From positions 1-56,487 of the forward strand of contig CAZBDU010000030.1 of NCBI GenBank assembly GCA_964490725.1: 56,487 nt of DNA, written 5' to 3'. A program made the translations under genes and the position numbers. The notes under the pieces are model-generated. The model saw nothing but the letters and a program-made list of their open reading frames with translations, was not told the DNA's origin and ran no database searches. The DNA is from CAZBDU01 sp964490725 (GTDB taxonomy: Bacteria > Spirochaetota > Spirochaetia > SZUA-6 > DRHE01). Below are positions 7,947 to 17,671 of the stretch, piece after piece; the first letter of the stretch is position 1; every line of letters starts with the position of its first letter.

Positions 7947-8954
7947 ATGTCACCTAAGGCGATGCAGTACAAGGCCAACTCGATCATCTTCTTCAAAGGG
8001 GATGTGAGCGACAGGATCTTCATCCTGAACTCCGGGAAGGTAAGCCTCAACTACACGGACATCGAGACCGGCCAGGAGGTTCACGACCTGATCGCAACGG
8101 GTGAGTTCTTCGGCGTCAAGAGCGCCCTGGGTCGCTACCCCCGCGAGGAGACCGCCCTGGTGCTCACCGACTCCGCGGTAATCGGGTTCACCGTGCCGGA
8201 GTTCGAGCAGCTGGTGATGCAGAAGACCCGCATCATCATGAAGATGCTGCGGGTTTTCTCCAACCAGCTGCGCCGCATCCACAAGCGTGTCCAGAACATG
8301 CTCGTGGCCGAGGAGCAGTTGAAGCCGGAGACCGGCTTGTACCGGATCGGCGAGTACTATCTGAAGAACAAGCGCTACAGCCAGGCGCTCTACGCCTACC
8401 AGCGCTACCTGGTGTACTACCCTTCGGGGCGCTACGCCGAAGACGTGAACCGCAAGGTCAGGATCGCAGAGGAGTACCTGCAGAAGTACGGCCAGGGCCA
8501 GGGCCCGGCGCCCTCGCCGGGAAGCCAGGCGGAGGTGTCACGGCCGGAAAAGACCCGGGAGATGAGCGACGTGGCCAAGCAGTACTACAACGCCGTGAGC
8601 CTCCTGAGCCAGCAGAAGTTCCAGGACGCCTTCGGGGAGTTCAAGAAGATAGTCACCGCCGACCTGGACGAGGAGTACACCGCCAAGGCCCGCTACGAGA
8701 CGGGCCGCTGCCTCTACTACCTGAAGCAGTATGACACCTGCATCCAGGCCTTCACGGCGTTGATTCAGCGCTACCCCAAGCATCCTGAGCTCGCGGAGGC
8801 GCTGTACTTCGTCGGCAAGTGTTACGAGGAAAAGGGAGAGTTGTCCCGCGCCCAGGGCTTCTACAACAAGATCCTGACCCTGGTGCGGGAGGAAAACCCG
8901 CTGTACCGCAAGGTCAAGAAGGCGCTACGGGAGACGCAGGGGAGCCACGTATGA
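7947..8954 (+). CDS. Cyclic-nucleotide-binding-domain and TPR protein
   Basis: A 335-residue cytoplasmic protein. Residues about 5-115 form a cyclic-nucleotide-binding beta-roll (ANSIIFFKGDVSDRIFILNS, then GEFFGVKSALG and REETALVL). The remainder holds tetratricopeptide-like helices: one set around GLYRIGEYYLKNKRYSQALY and at least three after residue 210 (KQYYNAVSLLSQQKFQDAF, RYETGRCLYYLKQYDTCIQA, ALYFVGKCYEEKGELSRAQG). The ligand cassette lacks the usual Glu after FG (FGVKS instead of FGEM), so it may not bind cAMP or cGMP. GGAG precedes the ATG at 7947. The frame opens earlier, at 7902, but without a ribosome site. It overlaps the CRP/FNR gene by 4 bases, suggesting the pair work together. 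Confidence 0.82.
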   Translation: MSPKAMQYKANSIIFFKGDVSDRIFILNSGKVSLNYTDIETGQEVHDLIATGEFFGVKSALGRYPREETALVLTDSAVIGFTVPEFEQLVMQKTRIIMKMLRVFSNQLRRIHKRVQNMLVAEEQLKPETGLYRIGEYYLKNKRYSQALYAYQRYLVYYPSGRYAEDVNRKVRIAEEYLQKYGQGQGPAPSPGSQAEVSRPEKTREMSDVAKQYYNAVSLLSQQKFQDAFGEFKKIVTADLDEEYTAKARYETGRCLYYLKQYDTCIQAFTALIQRYPKHPELAEALYFVGKCYEEKGELSRAQGFYNKILTLVREENPLYRKVKKALRETQGSHV

Positions 8955-9589
8955 GCTCGGTGTTCGACCGCTTCAAGAAGACCTTCCAGAAGGGAGACGT
9001 GATCTTCTGCGAGTACGAGCCCGGGGACAACTTTTACCTGATCCAGGCGGGCAGGGTGCAGATCGTCAAGATCTTCGGGGAGATCGAAAAGGCCATCGCC
9101 ATCCTGCAGCCGGGGGAGATCTTCGGCGAAATGGCCATCCTGGAGGAAGCCCCGCGCTCCGCCACCGCCATCGCGCTGGACCCGGTGGCCGCCCTGGAGT
9201 TCAACCGGGAGAACTTCGAGATCCTCATGCAGGGCAATCCGCAGATCGCGTTGAACCTGCTCAAGGTGTTCACCACCAGGATCCACGATCAGAAACGCAA
9301 GTTCATGATCCTCACCCTGGACGACGTGGAGGCCAAGGTGGCCGACGTCTTCCTGATGCTGGCGGAGAACGAGGCCGCCAACATGCAGGACCTGGAGAAG
9401 GTGGAGTTCAAGTCCAGCGTCGAGGATATCGCCCACTGGGCGGGGATCTCCCCGGAGAAGTGCCGCGAGGTGATCAATCACTTCATCAACCAGCGGAGGG
9501 TAGAGATCTTTCCGGACCGTATCGTCATCCGCAACATCAACGACTTCGTTCGTTTCGTAAACTCCCGCCGCCGCCGCCAGCAGGAGTAG
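8951..9589 (+). CDS. CRP/FNR-family transcriptional regulator
   Basis: A 212-residue regulator. Residues about 10-120 form the cyclic-nucleotide-binding domain with a textbook phosphate-binding cassette, FGEMAILEEAPRSATA. A dimerisation helix follows (FTTRIHDQKRKFMILTL), then a C-terminal winged helix-turn-helix (about 150-205) containing SSVEDIAHWAGISPEKCREV. It has no Cys cluster, so it is CRP-like rather than an FNR oxygen sensor. The start ATG overlaps the stop of the domain-sharing TPR gene (ATGA). It is the last gene before the liv promoter. The intact cassette suggests it binds cAMP or a related nucleotide; regulated genes are unknown. Confidence 0.88.
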   Translation: MSSVFDRFKKTFQKGDVIFCEYEPGDNFYLIQAGRVQIVKIFGEIEKAIAILQPGEIFGEMAILEEAPRSATAIALDPVAALEFNRENFEILMQGNPQIALNLLKVFTTRIHDQKRKFMILTLDDVEAKVADVFLMLAENEAANMQDLEKVEFKSSVEDIAHWAGISPEKCREVINHFINQRRVEIFPDRIVIRNINDFVRFVNSRRRRQQE

Positions 9590-9654
9590 CCCCTGAGAGG
9601 GCGCCGGGTCGGTCCCGTTCTTTCCCGCATAGATTCACGGAACTCTGGATTTTC

Positions 9655-9683
9655 TTGACCGCTGTCCGGGCTGCCGCTATAAT
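9655..9683 (+). promoter_or_regulatory. Sigma70 promoter of the livGFHM operon
   Basis: TTGACC (9655-9660) and TATAAT (9678-9683) are separated by exactly 17 bases, a near-consensus housekeeping promoter. Transcription would start near 9690, giving a leader of about 27 bases with GAGGAG before the TTG start of livG. Confidence 0.85.
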
Positions 9684-9716
9684 GCGCCGAGACATCTTCG
9701 CCTGAGGAGTGACCCC

Positions 9717-10502
9717 TTGAACGATTCCAGCCAGGCGCCGAAGCTCTGCGTGCGGGGCATCCGCAAGCACTTCGGCGGAATCAGGGCCGTGGACGACGTG
9801 TCCTTCGACGTGCAGCCCAAGTGTATCACAGGACTGATCGGTCCCAACGGAGCGGGCAAGACCACCGTGTTCAACGTGATCACGGGATTCTACAAGCCGG
9901 ATGCCGGAGAGATCACCTTCAACGGCGAGCGCATCGACGGTCTGTCCCTGCACCAGACCTTCCTGAAGGGTCTCTGCCGCACCTTCCAGATCAGCCGCGA
10001 GCTGAAGCTGATGACGGTGCTGGAGAACCTGATGCTGGTACCGTCCAACCAGAACGGCGAGAACCTGTGGAAGACCTGGTTTCTCCCCGGCGCGGTCCGC
10101 AGGCAGGAGAACGAGGTCCGCGACACGGCGTTGGAGATCCTGGAGAGAGTGGGCCTTGCCTCCCTGCGGGACGAATACGCGGGCAACCTCTCGGGAGGGC
10201 AGAAACGCCTGCTGGAGCTGGGCCGCACCATGATGGCCGGCGCGGACATGATCCTCTTCGACGAGCCCGGAGCGGGGGTCAACCCCGGTGAGCGGCGCAC
10301 CCTGGCTGAGCGCATCCGCGAGCTGGTCTACGAGCACGGGGTGACGGTGCTGCTCATCGGCCACGAGATGGAGCTGGTGATGGACGTCTGCAGCCCCATC
10401 ATCGTCATGGAGCGCGGGCGGGTGCTCACCGAAGGCACGCCGGAGCAGGTGCGGAGCGACCCGCGAGTGCTGGAGGTCTATCTGGGAGGGACCCAAGCAT
10501 GA
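9717..10502 (+). CDS. livG: Branched-chain amino acid ABC transporter ATP-binding protein LivG
   Basis: A 261-residue ABC ATPase of the LivG type. Walker A is GPNGAGKTTVFNVITGFY, the signature is LSGGQKRLLELGRTMM and Walker B is MILFDEPGAGVNPGE; the Gly-Val-Asn after the Glu is typical of LivG. It starts with TTG at 9717, supported by GAGGAG eight bases upstream and by the promoter position. It overlaps livF by 4 bases. With LivF it powers uptake of branched-chain amino acids or other amides or peptides through LivHM. The binding protein is not in this operon; a LivK-like gene lies at 23743-25008 on the other strand. Confidence 0.93.
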   Translation: MNDSSQAPKLCVRGIRKHFGGIRAVDDVSFDVQPKCITGLIGPNGAGKTTVFNVITGFYKPDAGEITFNGERIDGLSLHQTFLKGLCRTFQISRELKLMTVLENLMLVPSNQNGENLWKTWFLPGAVRRQENEVRDTALEILERVGLASLRDEYAGNLSGGQKRLLELGRTMMAGADMILFDEPGAGVNPGERRTLAERIRELVYEHGVTVLLIGHEMELVMDVCSPIIVMERGRVLTEGTPEQVRSDPRVLEVYLGGTQA

Positions 10503-11200
10503 GCTTCCTGGCAGTCCACGACATCGTTTCCGGCTACGGCAGCATGGAGGTCCTCCACGGAGTTACCCTGGAGGTGCAGGAGGGGGAGGTGGTCTCGGTG
10601 CTGGGCCCCAACGGGGCGGGCAAGACCACGCTGCTGCGCACGATCTTCGGGCTGGTCACCCCCCGGCGGGGAAGGGTGGAGTTCAAGGGCCAGGAGATCA
10701 CCGGCCTGGCGCCCGAGAGAATCGCCCACCTGGGCCTGTGCTACGTGCCGCAGGAGGACAACATCTTCCCCTCCCTCACCGTGCGGGAGAACCTGGAGAT
10801 GGGGGCGTTCATCCGGGAGGACGACTACCGGCCGCGGATCGAGGAGATCTTCGAGCTCTTTCCGGACCTGACGGACCGCCGGGGGAGCAGGGCGGGGGAG
10901 CTTTCCGGGGGCATGCGCCAGATGCTGGCCATTGGAAGGGCGCTGATGCTGAACCCCGAGATGCTCCTCCTGGACGAGCCTTCCACCGGGCTGGCCCCTT
11001 TCCTGGTGGACCAGATCTTCGAGCGCATCACCACCCTCAACCGGCAGGGGGTCACCGTCCTGGTGATCGAGCAGAACGCCCAGGCTTTGCGCGCCTCCCG
11101 CCGTTCCTACATCATCGAGGGCGGCGAGAATCGCGCGGAAGGAACCGCAGAGCAGCTCATGGCCGATGCCGAGATCGGCAGACACTACCTGGGGAGGTAA
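10499..11200 (+). CDS. livF: Branched-chain amino acid ABC transporter ATP-binding protein LivF
   Basis: A 233-residue ATPase, standard LivF length. Walker A is GPNGAGKTTLLRTIFGL, the signature is LSGGMRQMLAIGRALM and Walker B is LLLDEPSTGLAPFLVDQIFE. The closing part, IEQNAQALRASRRSYIIEGG, is characteristic of LivF. The ATG overlaps the end of livG by four bases, and livH begins two bases after its stop, so the four genes are tightly co-translated. It works as a heterodimer with LivG on the cytoplasmic face of the inner membrane. Confidence 0.93.
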   Translation: MSFLAVHDIVSGYGSMEVLHGVTLEVQEGEVVSVLGPNGAGKTTLLRTIFGLVTPRRGRVEFKGQEITGLAPERIAHLGLCYVPQEDNIFPSLTVRENLEMGAFIREDDYRPRIEEIFELFPDLTDRRGSRAGELSGGMRQMLAIGRALMLNPEMLLLDEPSTGLAPFLVDQIFERITTLNRQGVTVLVIEQNAQALRASRRSYIIEGGENRAEGTAEQLMADAEIGRHYLGR

Positions 11201-11201
11201 C

Positions 11202-12110
11202 ATGATCGAGCTCATCGTCTACGGCATCATCCTGGGAAGCATCATTGCCCTGGGCAGCATCGGCCTCACCCTCATCTGGGGTATCACGGACCTGTTCAAC
11301 TGCGCCCACGGAGATCAGATCACCGTGGGCGCCTACATCGCGCTTCTGTTCGTGGTCCTCTTCGGGAGGATGGGGATCCTTCAGGCCCGGGTAGGACCCT
11401 TTTCCTTCACCTGGGGAGTGCTCCTGGCCTTCATCCCTTCCATCATCATCTCCATCGTCCTGGCGGTGGCCGTGGACCGCTGGGTGTACAAGCCCCTGCG
11501 GCGCCGGGGCGCCCACTTCATCACCGGCTTCATCGCCTCCATCGGCGTGGCCTGGGCGCTGCGCGGGGTGATCTACCTGATCTGGGGGGCGGACTTCCAC
11601 TTCTACACCCAGGGGCTGCGGCCGGCCCTGAGCCTGCCGCTGGGGATCAAGCTGCGGCTGGACGAGATCTTCATCATGGTGGTGGCCTGGGCGGCCGTGG
11701 CGGCCGTGTACCTGTTCATGATCCGGACCAAGATGGGCAAGGCGCTCCGGGCTCTGGCGGACAGCCCCAGCCTGGCGCGGGTGTCCGGCATCAACACCGA
11801 GCGGATGCTGATCTGGGCCTGGGGAATCGCGGGGCTGCTGATCGCCATCGCCGGCATCCTCTACGGGATCGAGACGCAGCTGCGCCCGGAGATGGGCTGG
11901 ATCTTCCTGCTGCCCCTGTTTGCGGCGGTCATCCTGGGCGGCAAGGGCAGCATCACCGGAGCCCTGGCCGGCGGGATGGTGCTGGGGATCGCCCAGCAGG
12001 TGTCCACCGCCTTCCTGGTACCCACCTACAAGCCGGCGGTGGCCTTCATCATCATGATCCTGGTGTTGATCTTCCGCCCCAAGGGGATCTTCGGAAGGAG
12101 GCAGGCGTAA
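11202..12110 (+). CDS. livH: Branched-chain amino acid ABC transporter permease LivH
   Basis: A 302-residue membrane permease with about eight hydrophobic segments. The N-terminal region ALGSIGLTLIWGITDLFNCAHGD is typical of LivH (the family usually has NxAHG in this place), and the C-terminal region has ILGGKGSITGALAGGMVLGI. The start is ATG at 11202, with GGGGAGG eight bases upstream overlapping the end of livF; an in-frame earlier Met at 11166 lies inside livF and is unlikely. Its stop overlaps the livM start (TAATG). It forms the membrane channel with LivM. Confidence 0.92.
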   Translation: MIELIVYGIILGSIIALGSIGLTLIWGITDLFNCAHGDQITVGAYIALLFVVLFGRMGILQARVGPFSFTWGVLLAFIPSIIISIVLAVAVDRWVYKPLRRRGAHFITGFIASIGVAWALRGVIYLIWGADFHFYTQGLRPALSLPLGIKLRLDEIFIMVVAWAAVAAVYLFMIRTKMGKALRALADSPSLARVSGINTERMLIWAWGIAGLLIAIAGILYGIETQLRPEMGWIFLLPLFAAVILGGKGSITGALAGGMVLGIAQQVSTAFLVPTYKPAVAFIIMILVLIFRPKGIFGRRQA

Positions 12111-13069
12111 TGCTGGGCATCCTGGACTTCCTGGTGGCCTTTGCCGTCATGGCCACGATCTACGCCATCTTCAGCATGGCCCTGAACGTACACTGGGGCT
12201 ACACCGGCCTTCTGAACTTCGGAATCGCCGGCTTCTTCGCCATCGGCGCCTATGCCTCGGCGCTGTTCACCTCCAGGATGCCCACCGGCCCGCTGGCCGC
12301 CTACGTGATCCAGGCCTTCGGGCTGAACCTGCCCTTCCTGGTGGGGGTGGCGGCGGCCGCGGTGGCCTCGGCGCTGATCGCGGTGCTGATCGGCCTGCTG
12401 ACCCTGCGGCTGAGCGAAGGCTACCTGGCCATATCGGCCATCGGCATCGCGGAGACCATCCGCCTCTTCTTCAACAACGAACGCTGGCTGGCCAACGGGG
12501 CCCAGGGGATGATCGGGCTGAAGCAGCCCCTGCACGACCTGGTGCCGCCGCAGTTCTACAACTACGTGTACCTGGGCATCGTGGTGGTGTTCATGCTGGT
12601 GATCTACCTGGCCCTGCAGCGCGGCATTCGTTCCCCCTGGGGAAGGGTGCTGCGGGCTATCCGAGAGGACGAGGTGATGGCCGAGGCGGACGGCAAGAAC
12701 GTGTTCCTTTTCAAGCTGCAGTCCCTGGCCCTGGGCGCGGCCATCATGGGCATCGCCGGAGCGCTGTACGCCCACTTCACGGGGGCCATCCAGCCCAGCG
12801 TCTTCGAGCCGCTCTTCGGAACCTTCATCATCTGGACCATGCTCACCGTGGGGGGCACCGGCAACAACCTGGGAGCCATCCTGGGGGCCTACATCGTTTG
12901 GGCCCTGTGGTCCTGGAGCACCTTCGTCATCAACAAGGTGGTGCCCGCCTCCTTCCAGACGCGGGCGCCGTTCATCCGCTACATCGTGATCGGGCTGCTG
13001 CTGGTGATCATGACCGTCTGGCGCCCCAAGGGGATCATCGGCGAGGAGCGGCAGGTGTCCCGCTTCTGA
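12110..13069 (+). CDS. livM: Branched-chain amino acid ABC transporter permease LivM
   Basis: A 319-residue permease with about eight to ten transmembrane helices. Family motifs include ALNVHWGYTGLLNFGIAGFF and VGGTGNNLGAILGAYIV, and the EAA-type loop is RAIREDEVMAEADGKNVFLF. It begins at the last base of livH's stop codon and ends the operon. The next gene is on the opposite strand, its stop codon only 22 bases away. No clear Rho-independent terminator is visible in that short convergent gap. Confidence 0.92.
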   Translation: MLGILDFLVAFAVMATIYAIFSMALNVHWGYTGLLNFGIAGFFAIGAYASALFTSRMPTGPLAAYVIQAFGLNLPFLVGVAAAAVASALIAVLIGLLTLRLSEGYLAISAIGIAETIRLFFNNERWLANGAQGMIGLKQPLHDLVPPQFYNYVYLGIVVVFMLVIYLALQRGIRSPWGRVLRAIREDEVMAEADGKNVFLFKLQSLALGAAIMGIAGALYAHFTGAIQPSVFEPLFGTFIIWTMLTVGGTGNNLGAILGAYIVWALWSWSTFVINKVVPASFQTRAPFIRYIVIGLLLVIMTVWRPKGIIGEERQVSRF

Positions 13070-13091
13070 AGCGGGCCAAGGGGCGCCCGCC

Positions 13092-13832
13092 TCATTCCGG
13101 GGGGGCGGCCGCCCCGGCGGTCACCGACACGTTGTCGAAGTACAGCTCGCGGGCCGGATAGCCAGGCCCGCTGGCCATCTGCAGGTACAGGTAGGCGCTG
13201 CGGAAGGGCACCGTCCCCGGGGGGAATGAGCACAGCTCGACGCCGTCTTCGCGCACCCGCAGGGCGCCTTCCCTTATGTCCAGCCTGAGGGTGTGGCGGC
13301 CGGCGCCGATGGGCCTGCCGAGAGGCCTGCCCTGCTCGTCCCGCGGCCCCCAGTCTTCGTAGAGCTTCTTCAGCGACCCGTGGGTCTGCAGCTGGACATC
13401 GGTGCGCAGGTTGCGGCCCGGGGGGACTCCGGAATACTGGAAGGCCAGCCAATCCGGTTCCTGGCGCGGATTGTTGCGGATGCTGGGGCACAGGTAGACC
13501 CCGGCGGTCAGGTAGCTACCGTTGCGCTGGTCATTCCAGTCCAGGTCCCAGGAAATCGTGGTGGGAACGCCCAGGTCCAGCGCCTCTTTCGACCGCAGCC
13601 CGAGATGCTTCATCGAGAAGGAGGTGTCCCGGGTGTCGGCGTGCAACCGCAGCCTCCCGCCGGCGACGGTGACCACCACCGCCTTGAAGTCGCCCTCCGC
13701 GGTCACGCTCCACCTGGAGGTGTCCAGCCTTCCGCCGGCGAAATCATCGTAAATCGCGCCCTCCTCGGCCCGGAGCCAGGGCGCCAGCAGGAGTAGGGCC
13801 AGGCCGCAGCCGGCTGCCAGAGCGCGCTTCAT
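13092..13832 (-). CDS. Secreted protein, probable concanavalin A-like (lectin/glucanase) fold
   Basis: A 246-residue protein with a signal peptide (MKRALAAGCGLALLLLAPWL, then cleavage near RAEEG). The mature part is rich in beta strands: YDDFAGGRLDTSRWSVTAEG, a long middle of hydrophobic/polar alternation and a closing RELYFDNVSVTAG. That opening (DDF..G.LDTSRW) and ending (DNVSV) are common in concanavalin A-like lectin/glucanase domains. No glycosidase catalytic motif such as ExDxE is visible, so a carbohydrate-binding role is more likely than hydrolysis. It starts 19 bases after the stop of the large ELW/HYR repeat protein on the same strand, so the two are probably co-expressed and exported together. 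Confidence 0.6.
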   Translation of the reverse strand: MKRALAAGCGLALLLLAPWLRAEEGAIYDDFAGGRLDTSRWSVTAEGDFKAVVVTVAGGRLRLHADTRDTSFSMKHLGLRSKEALDLGVPTTISWDLDWNDQRNGSYLTAGVYLCPSIRNNPRQEPDWLAFQYSGVPPGRNLRTDVQLQTHGSLKKLYEDWGPRDEQGRPLGRPIGAGRHTLRLDIREGALRVREDGVELCSFPPGTVPFRSAYLYLQMASGPGYPARELYFDNVSVTAGAAAPPE

Positions 13833-13851
13833 GGAATGGACCCCGGCGCTC

Positions 13852-16800
13852 CTATCTCAGGCCGATCACGATGGTCTTGGGGCCGGATCCGTCGCCCAGG
13901 TCCACCTGGATGCGGTAGTAGCCCCTCGACAGCGTCCGCGTTGCCAGGTTGTAGATGTACAGCTCGCCGGAAACGCGGAAGCCGTTGCCGTCGTTGGCGG
14001 AGCCCGAGGAGGAGGCGTCCATGGGCTCGCCGGCCGGCTCCGAGGCGGACAGCCGCTGCAGCTGCATGGTGGGAGCGGCCGTGACGGCGGGGCTGCCGTC
14101 CCCAAAGGAGAGCCGGAACTTCACCGGCAGCGTGCGGCCCGCTTTGTACACGCGGCCCGCGGCGAGCGGCGCCAGGAAGCCGCCGAAGCCGTACTGGACG
14201 CGCACCTGGAAGGTCGCCGCCGCCGCGTTGCCGTGGGCGTCGGTGGCGCTGCAGGTGACGGTGGTGGCGCCCACCGGGAACGTGGACCCGGAGGGAGGAG
14301 CGCAGATCACGGCCACGGTCCCGTCCACCACGTCCGTGGCCGAGGCGGTCCAGCTCACCACCGCGCCGAACGGCCCGGCGGCGGTCAAGGTGATGTCGCC
14401 GGGCACGGTCAGCTCGGGCGGGGTGGTGTCGCCCACCGTGACCAGCTGCGTGGCGGTGGTCGAGTTGCCGCTGGCGTCGGTGGCGGTCCAGGTCACCACG
14501 GTGGCCCCCAGCGGAAACTCCGCAGGGGCGTCGCTGGTTACAACCGGCGCCGGATCGACCAGGTCGCTCACTGCCGGGACCGCCAGGCTGACGGGGGTCT
14601 GGGGGCCGGCGGCCTCCACCCAGACCGCGGCTGGAGCCGCGATTTCGGGCGGCGTGGTGTCCTCCACCGTGACCANNNNNNNNNNNNNNNNNNNNNNNNN
14701 NNNNNNNNNNNNNNNNNNNNNNNNNNNNNNNNNNNNNNNNNNNNNNNNNNNNNNNNNNNNNNNNNNNNNNNNNNNGCTGCGTGGCGGTGGCCGAGTTGCC
14801 GCTGGCGTCGGTGGCGGTCCAGGTCACCACGGTGGCGCCCAGCGGGAACTCCGCAGGGGCGTCGCTGCCCACCACCGGGGCCGGATCCACCAGATCACTC
14901 ACCGCCGGGAGACCCAGGGCGACGGCAGTGCCCGGCCCTGTGGCCTCTACGGTCACGGGGGGCGGCGCGGTGATCGAAGGCGGGGTGGTGTCCTCTACCG
15001 TGACCAGCTGCGTGGCGGTGGCCGAGTTGCCGCTGGCGTCGGTGGCGGTCCAGGTCACCACCGTGGTGCCCGGCGGGAATTCCGCCGGAGCATCGTTTGT
15101 GACGGCCGGGGCCGGATCAAGGGCGTCGCTCACAACCGGGGAGCCCAGGCCGACCGCGGTGAGCGGCCTGGTGGCCTCCGCGGTCACGGGGGGCGGCGCG
15201 GTGATCGAAGGCGGAGTGGTGTCCATCACCTGTCCTGCCAACAAGGGCAGGACCCAAGGCTCCGGCCCGCTCACCGAGTCGTCGGCCCGGAAGTACAGCA
15301 GAGTACCGTAGGCGTGGAGCGAGGAGGGTGAGGAGGAAGGGGGCCCGGGCGCGATGTCCTGGACCGTCACCGTTCCCGCCGGGGTGCCGTCGGTGAGCCA
15401 CAGCTCCCGCCCCGCGGCGCCGTCGTCGGCACTGAAGAACAGGCTGTTCCCCACGGGGGTAAGGTCGCCCGGCTTGGTGAGCCAGTCACCGGCCGGTCCG
15501 GGGTTGATGTCCTTCACCAGCGTCGTGCCGGCGGCGCTGCCGTCGCTCTTCCACAGCTCCCGCCCGGCCGCGCCGTCGTCGGCGCTGAAGAACAGGATGC
15601 CTCCCGCCGAGGCGAGCCTGATGGGAGTCGAAGAGGCGGCCCCGGAACGGATGTCTTTCACCAGCACCGTACCTGCGGCGGTGCCGTCGCTTTTCCACAG
15701 CTCCGCGCCGCTGCTGCCGTCCGCGGCGGCGAAGAAGAGGGTGTTGCCCAGGGCCACCAGGCGCTGCGGCGTCGAGGAGTCCGCTCCGGGGCTGATGTCT
15801 CTCACCAGCGCAGTACCTGCTGCGGTGCCATCGCTGCTCCAAAGCTCAACCCCATGGGTTCCGTCGTCTGCCCGAAAGAACAGCGTACCCCCCGCCTCCG
15901 TCAGTTCCTGCGGGTTTGAGCCTTCAGAGCCAGGATTGATGTCCTGCACGATGACGGTGCCGTCGGCGGTGCCGTCGCTCCGCCACACCTCCCGTCCGTG
16001 ACTGCCGTCGTCGGCGGTGAACAGCAGGGTGCCGTCTATCATGATGAAGGAGCCGGGATTAGATCCGTCCGCTCCTGGGTTGATGTCTTTCACGATGACC
16101 GTACCGTCGGCGGTGCCGTCGGTCTTCCACAGCTCCCCGCCGGCCAGCCCGTCGTCGGCCCGGAACAGCAGGAAACCGTTCACCTCGGTGAAGGAGACCG
16201 GCACTGAGCCCACCGCGCCGGGGTTGATGTCTCTTACCAGGAAAGTCCCCCCCGCTGTGCCGTCGCTCCTCCACAGCTCGAAGCCGGTGCTGCCGTCGCT
16301 GGCGCTGAAGAAGACACTCCCACCGAAGGAAACGATAAACACCGGCGTGGAAGACCCCCCGCCGGGGTTGATGTCACGCACCTGGGCCGTCCCGGCGGCG
16401 GTGCCGTCGCTGGCCCAGAGCTCCATGCCTGTGCCACCGTCATTGGCGGCGAAGAACAGGGCGCCCGCCAGAGCCGCGAAGCTCTGCGGCAGCGAGGAGC
16501 CGGTTCCCGGGTTGATGTCCTGCAAGAGCACGGTTCCGTCGGTGGTGCCGTCGCTCTTCCACAGCTCAAGGCCTCTTGACCCATCGTCGGCGCGGAAGAA
16601 CAGGGTGCCCTCTACGTTGATGGTTGCCTGCAGGTTGGAGCCGCCGGGGCCTGGATGAACGTCCTTCAGAAGCAGCGTGCCCGCCGCCGTACCGTCGCTC
16701 CTCCACAGCTCCCGTCCGTTCGTCCCGTCGTCGGCGGCGAAGAACAGGGTGCCGCCGGCAAGCGCGAAGGAGCCGGGGTTGGAGCTGCCGCTGCCCGGAT

Positions 16801-17671
16801 TGATGTCCCGCACCATCACGGTTCCCGCGCTGGTACCGTCGCTCCTCCACAGCTCCCGTCCGTTCACGCCGTCGTCGGCTGTGAAGTACAGCAGCCCGTT
16901 CGCCGCCAGGTGCAGCAGCGGCTGCGATGCCGCCGTGCCCGGATTTATGTCCTTGAGGCGCACGGTGCCTGCGGTGGTGCCGTCGGTCTTCCACAGCTCC
17001 CACCCGCTGGCGCCGTCGTCAGCGCTGAAGAAACAGACGCTCCCCACTGCCACCAGATACTGCGGACTAGAAGAGGCGGCGCCGGGGTTGATGTCGCTGA
17101 GGCGCACGGTGCCCGCCGCCGTGCCGTCGCTCCTCCACAGCTCCCGTCCGTTCACGCTGTCGTCGGCGCTAAACAGCAGGCTGTCGCCCAGGGGGGTGAG
17201 GTCGCTGGGCTTGGAAAGCCAGTCCCCCCCGGGGCCGGGGTTGATGTCCTTCACCAATACCGTTCCGGCGGTGGTGCCGTCGGTCTTCCACAGCTCCTGG
17301 CCGTGGCTGCCGTCGTCGGCAGTGAAGAACAGCGTCCCTCCGAGATCGGTCAGGCTCGCCAGGCCGCCGTCGGCCGGACCGGGCCTGATATCCTTCACCA
17401 GGAATGTGCCGGAGACGGTGCCGTCGCTCCTCCACAGCTCCTGGCCGTAGCTCACGTGACTGGCCGGAAAGAACAGCGTGCCGCCGGCCTCGACGATTCT
17501 CTGCGGATGGGAGCCCGCGGAGAGGTCCACCGAGTTGATGTCCTTGAGCAACCTGGCTTCCCCGATCTGCTCCTCTGCATGGGAAAAGCGGACGGGCAGA
17601 AGCACGCAGGCTACCAGGAAAACGATCGGGGCGACTTTGCGGACAGCGTATCGACGACCGAAACCAGTCAT
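13852..17671 (-). CDS. Large secreted ELWxxDGT-repeat / HYR / PxKF protein, interrupted by assembly gap
   Basis: A secreted repeat protein of at least 1,239 residues. A signal peptide ends near residue 32 (FSHA|EEQ). Then come 15 copies of ELWxSDGTxxGTxxVKDINPG, one about every 48 residues, each with a preceding FFxADDGxxGxELW (nucleotides about 17560 to 15235); these likely form a beta-propeller or beta-solenoid. HYR domains follow, two before the gap and two after, each with DTTPP and FPxGxTxVTWTATDASGN. A C-terminal PxKF domain (AGRVYKAGRTLPVKFRL) ends the protein. The 100 N at 14676-14775 shift the frame, but removing them rejoins one frame exactly. Start ATG at 17671 follows a G-rich ribosome site. 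An adhesin or surface-matrix role is inferred. Confidence 0.85.
14676..14775. other. Assembly gap of exactly 100 N within HYR repeats
   Basis: A run of 100 N, a standard placeholder for a gap of unknown size. The flanks read gtgacca before and gctgcgtgg after, which is the same sequence as the uninterrupted gtgaccagctgcgtgg of the neighbouring HYR unit around 15000. The gap therefore falls inside a near-identical 231-base repeat. The missing sequence is probably zero or a whole number of 231-base units. Confidence 0.95.
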
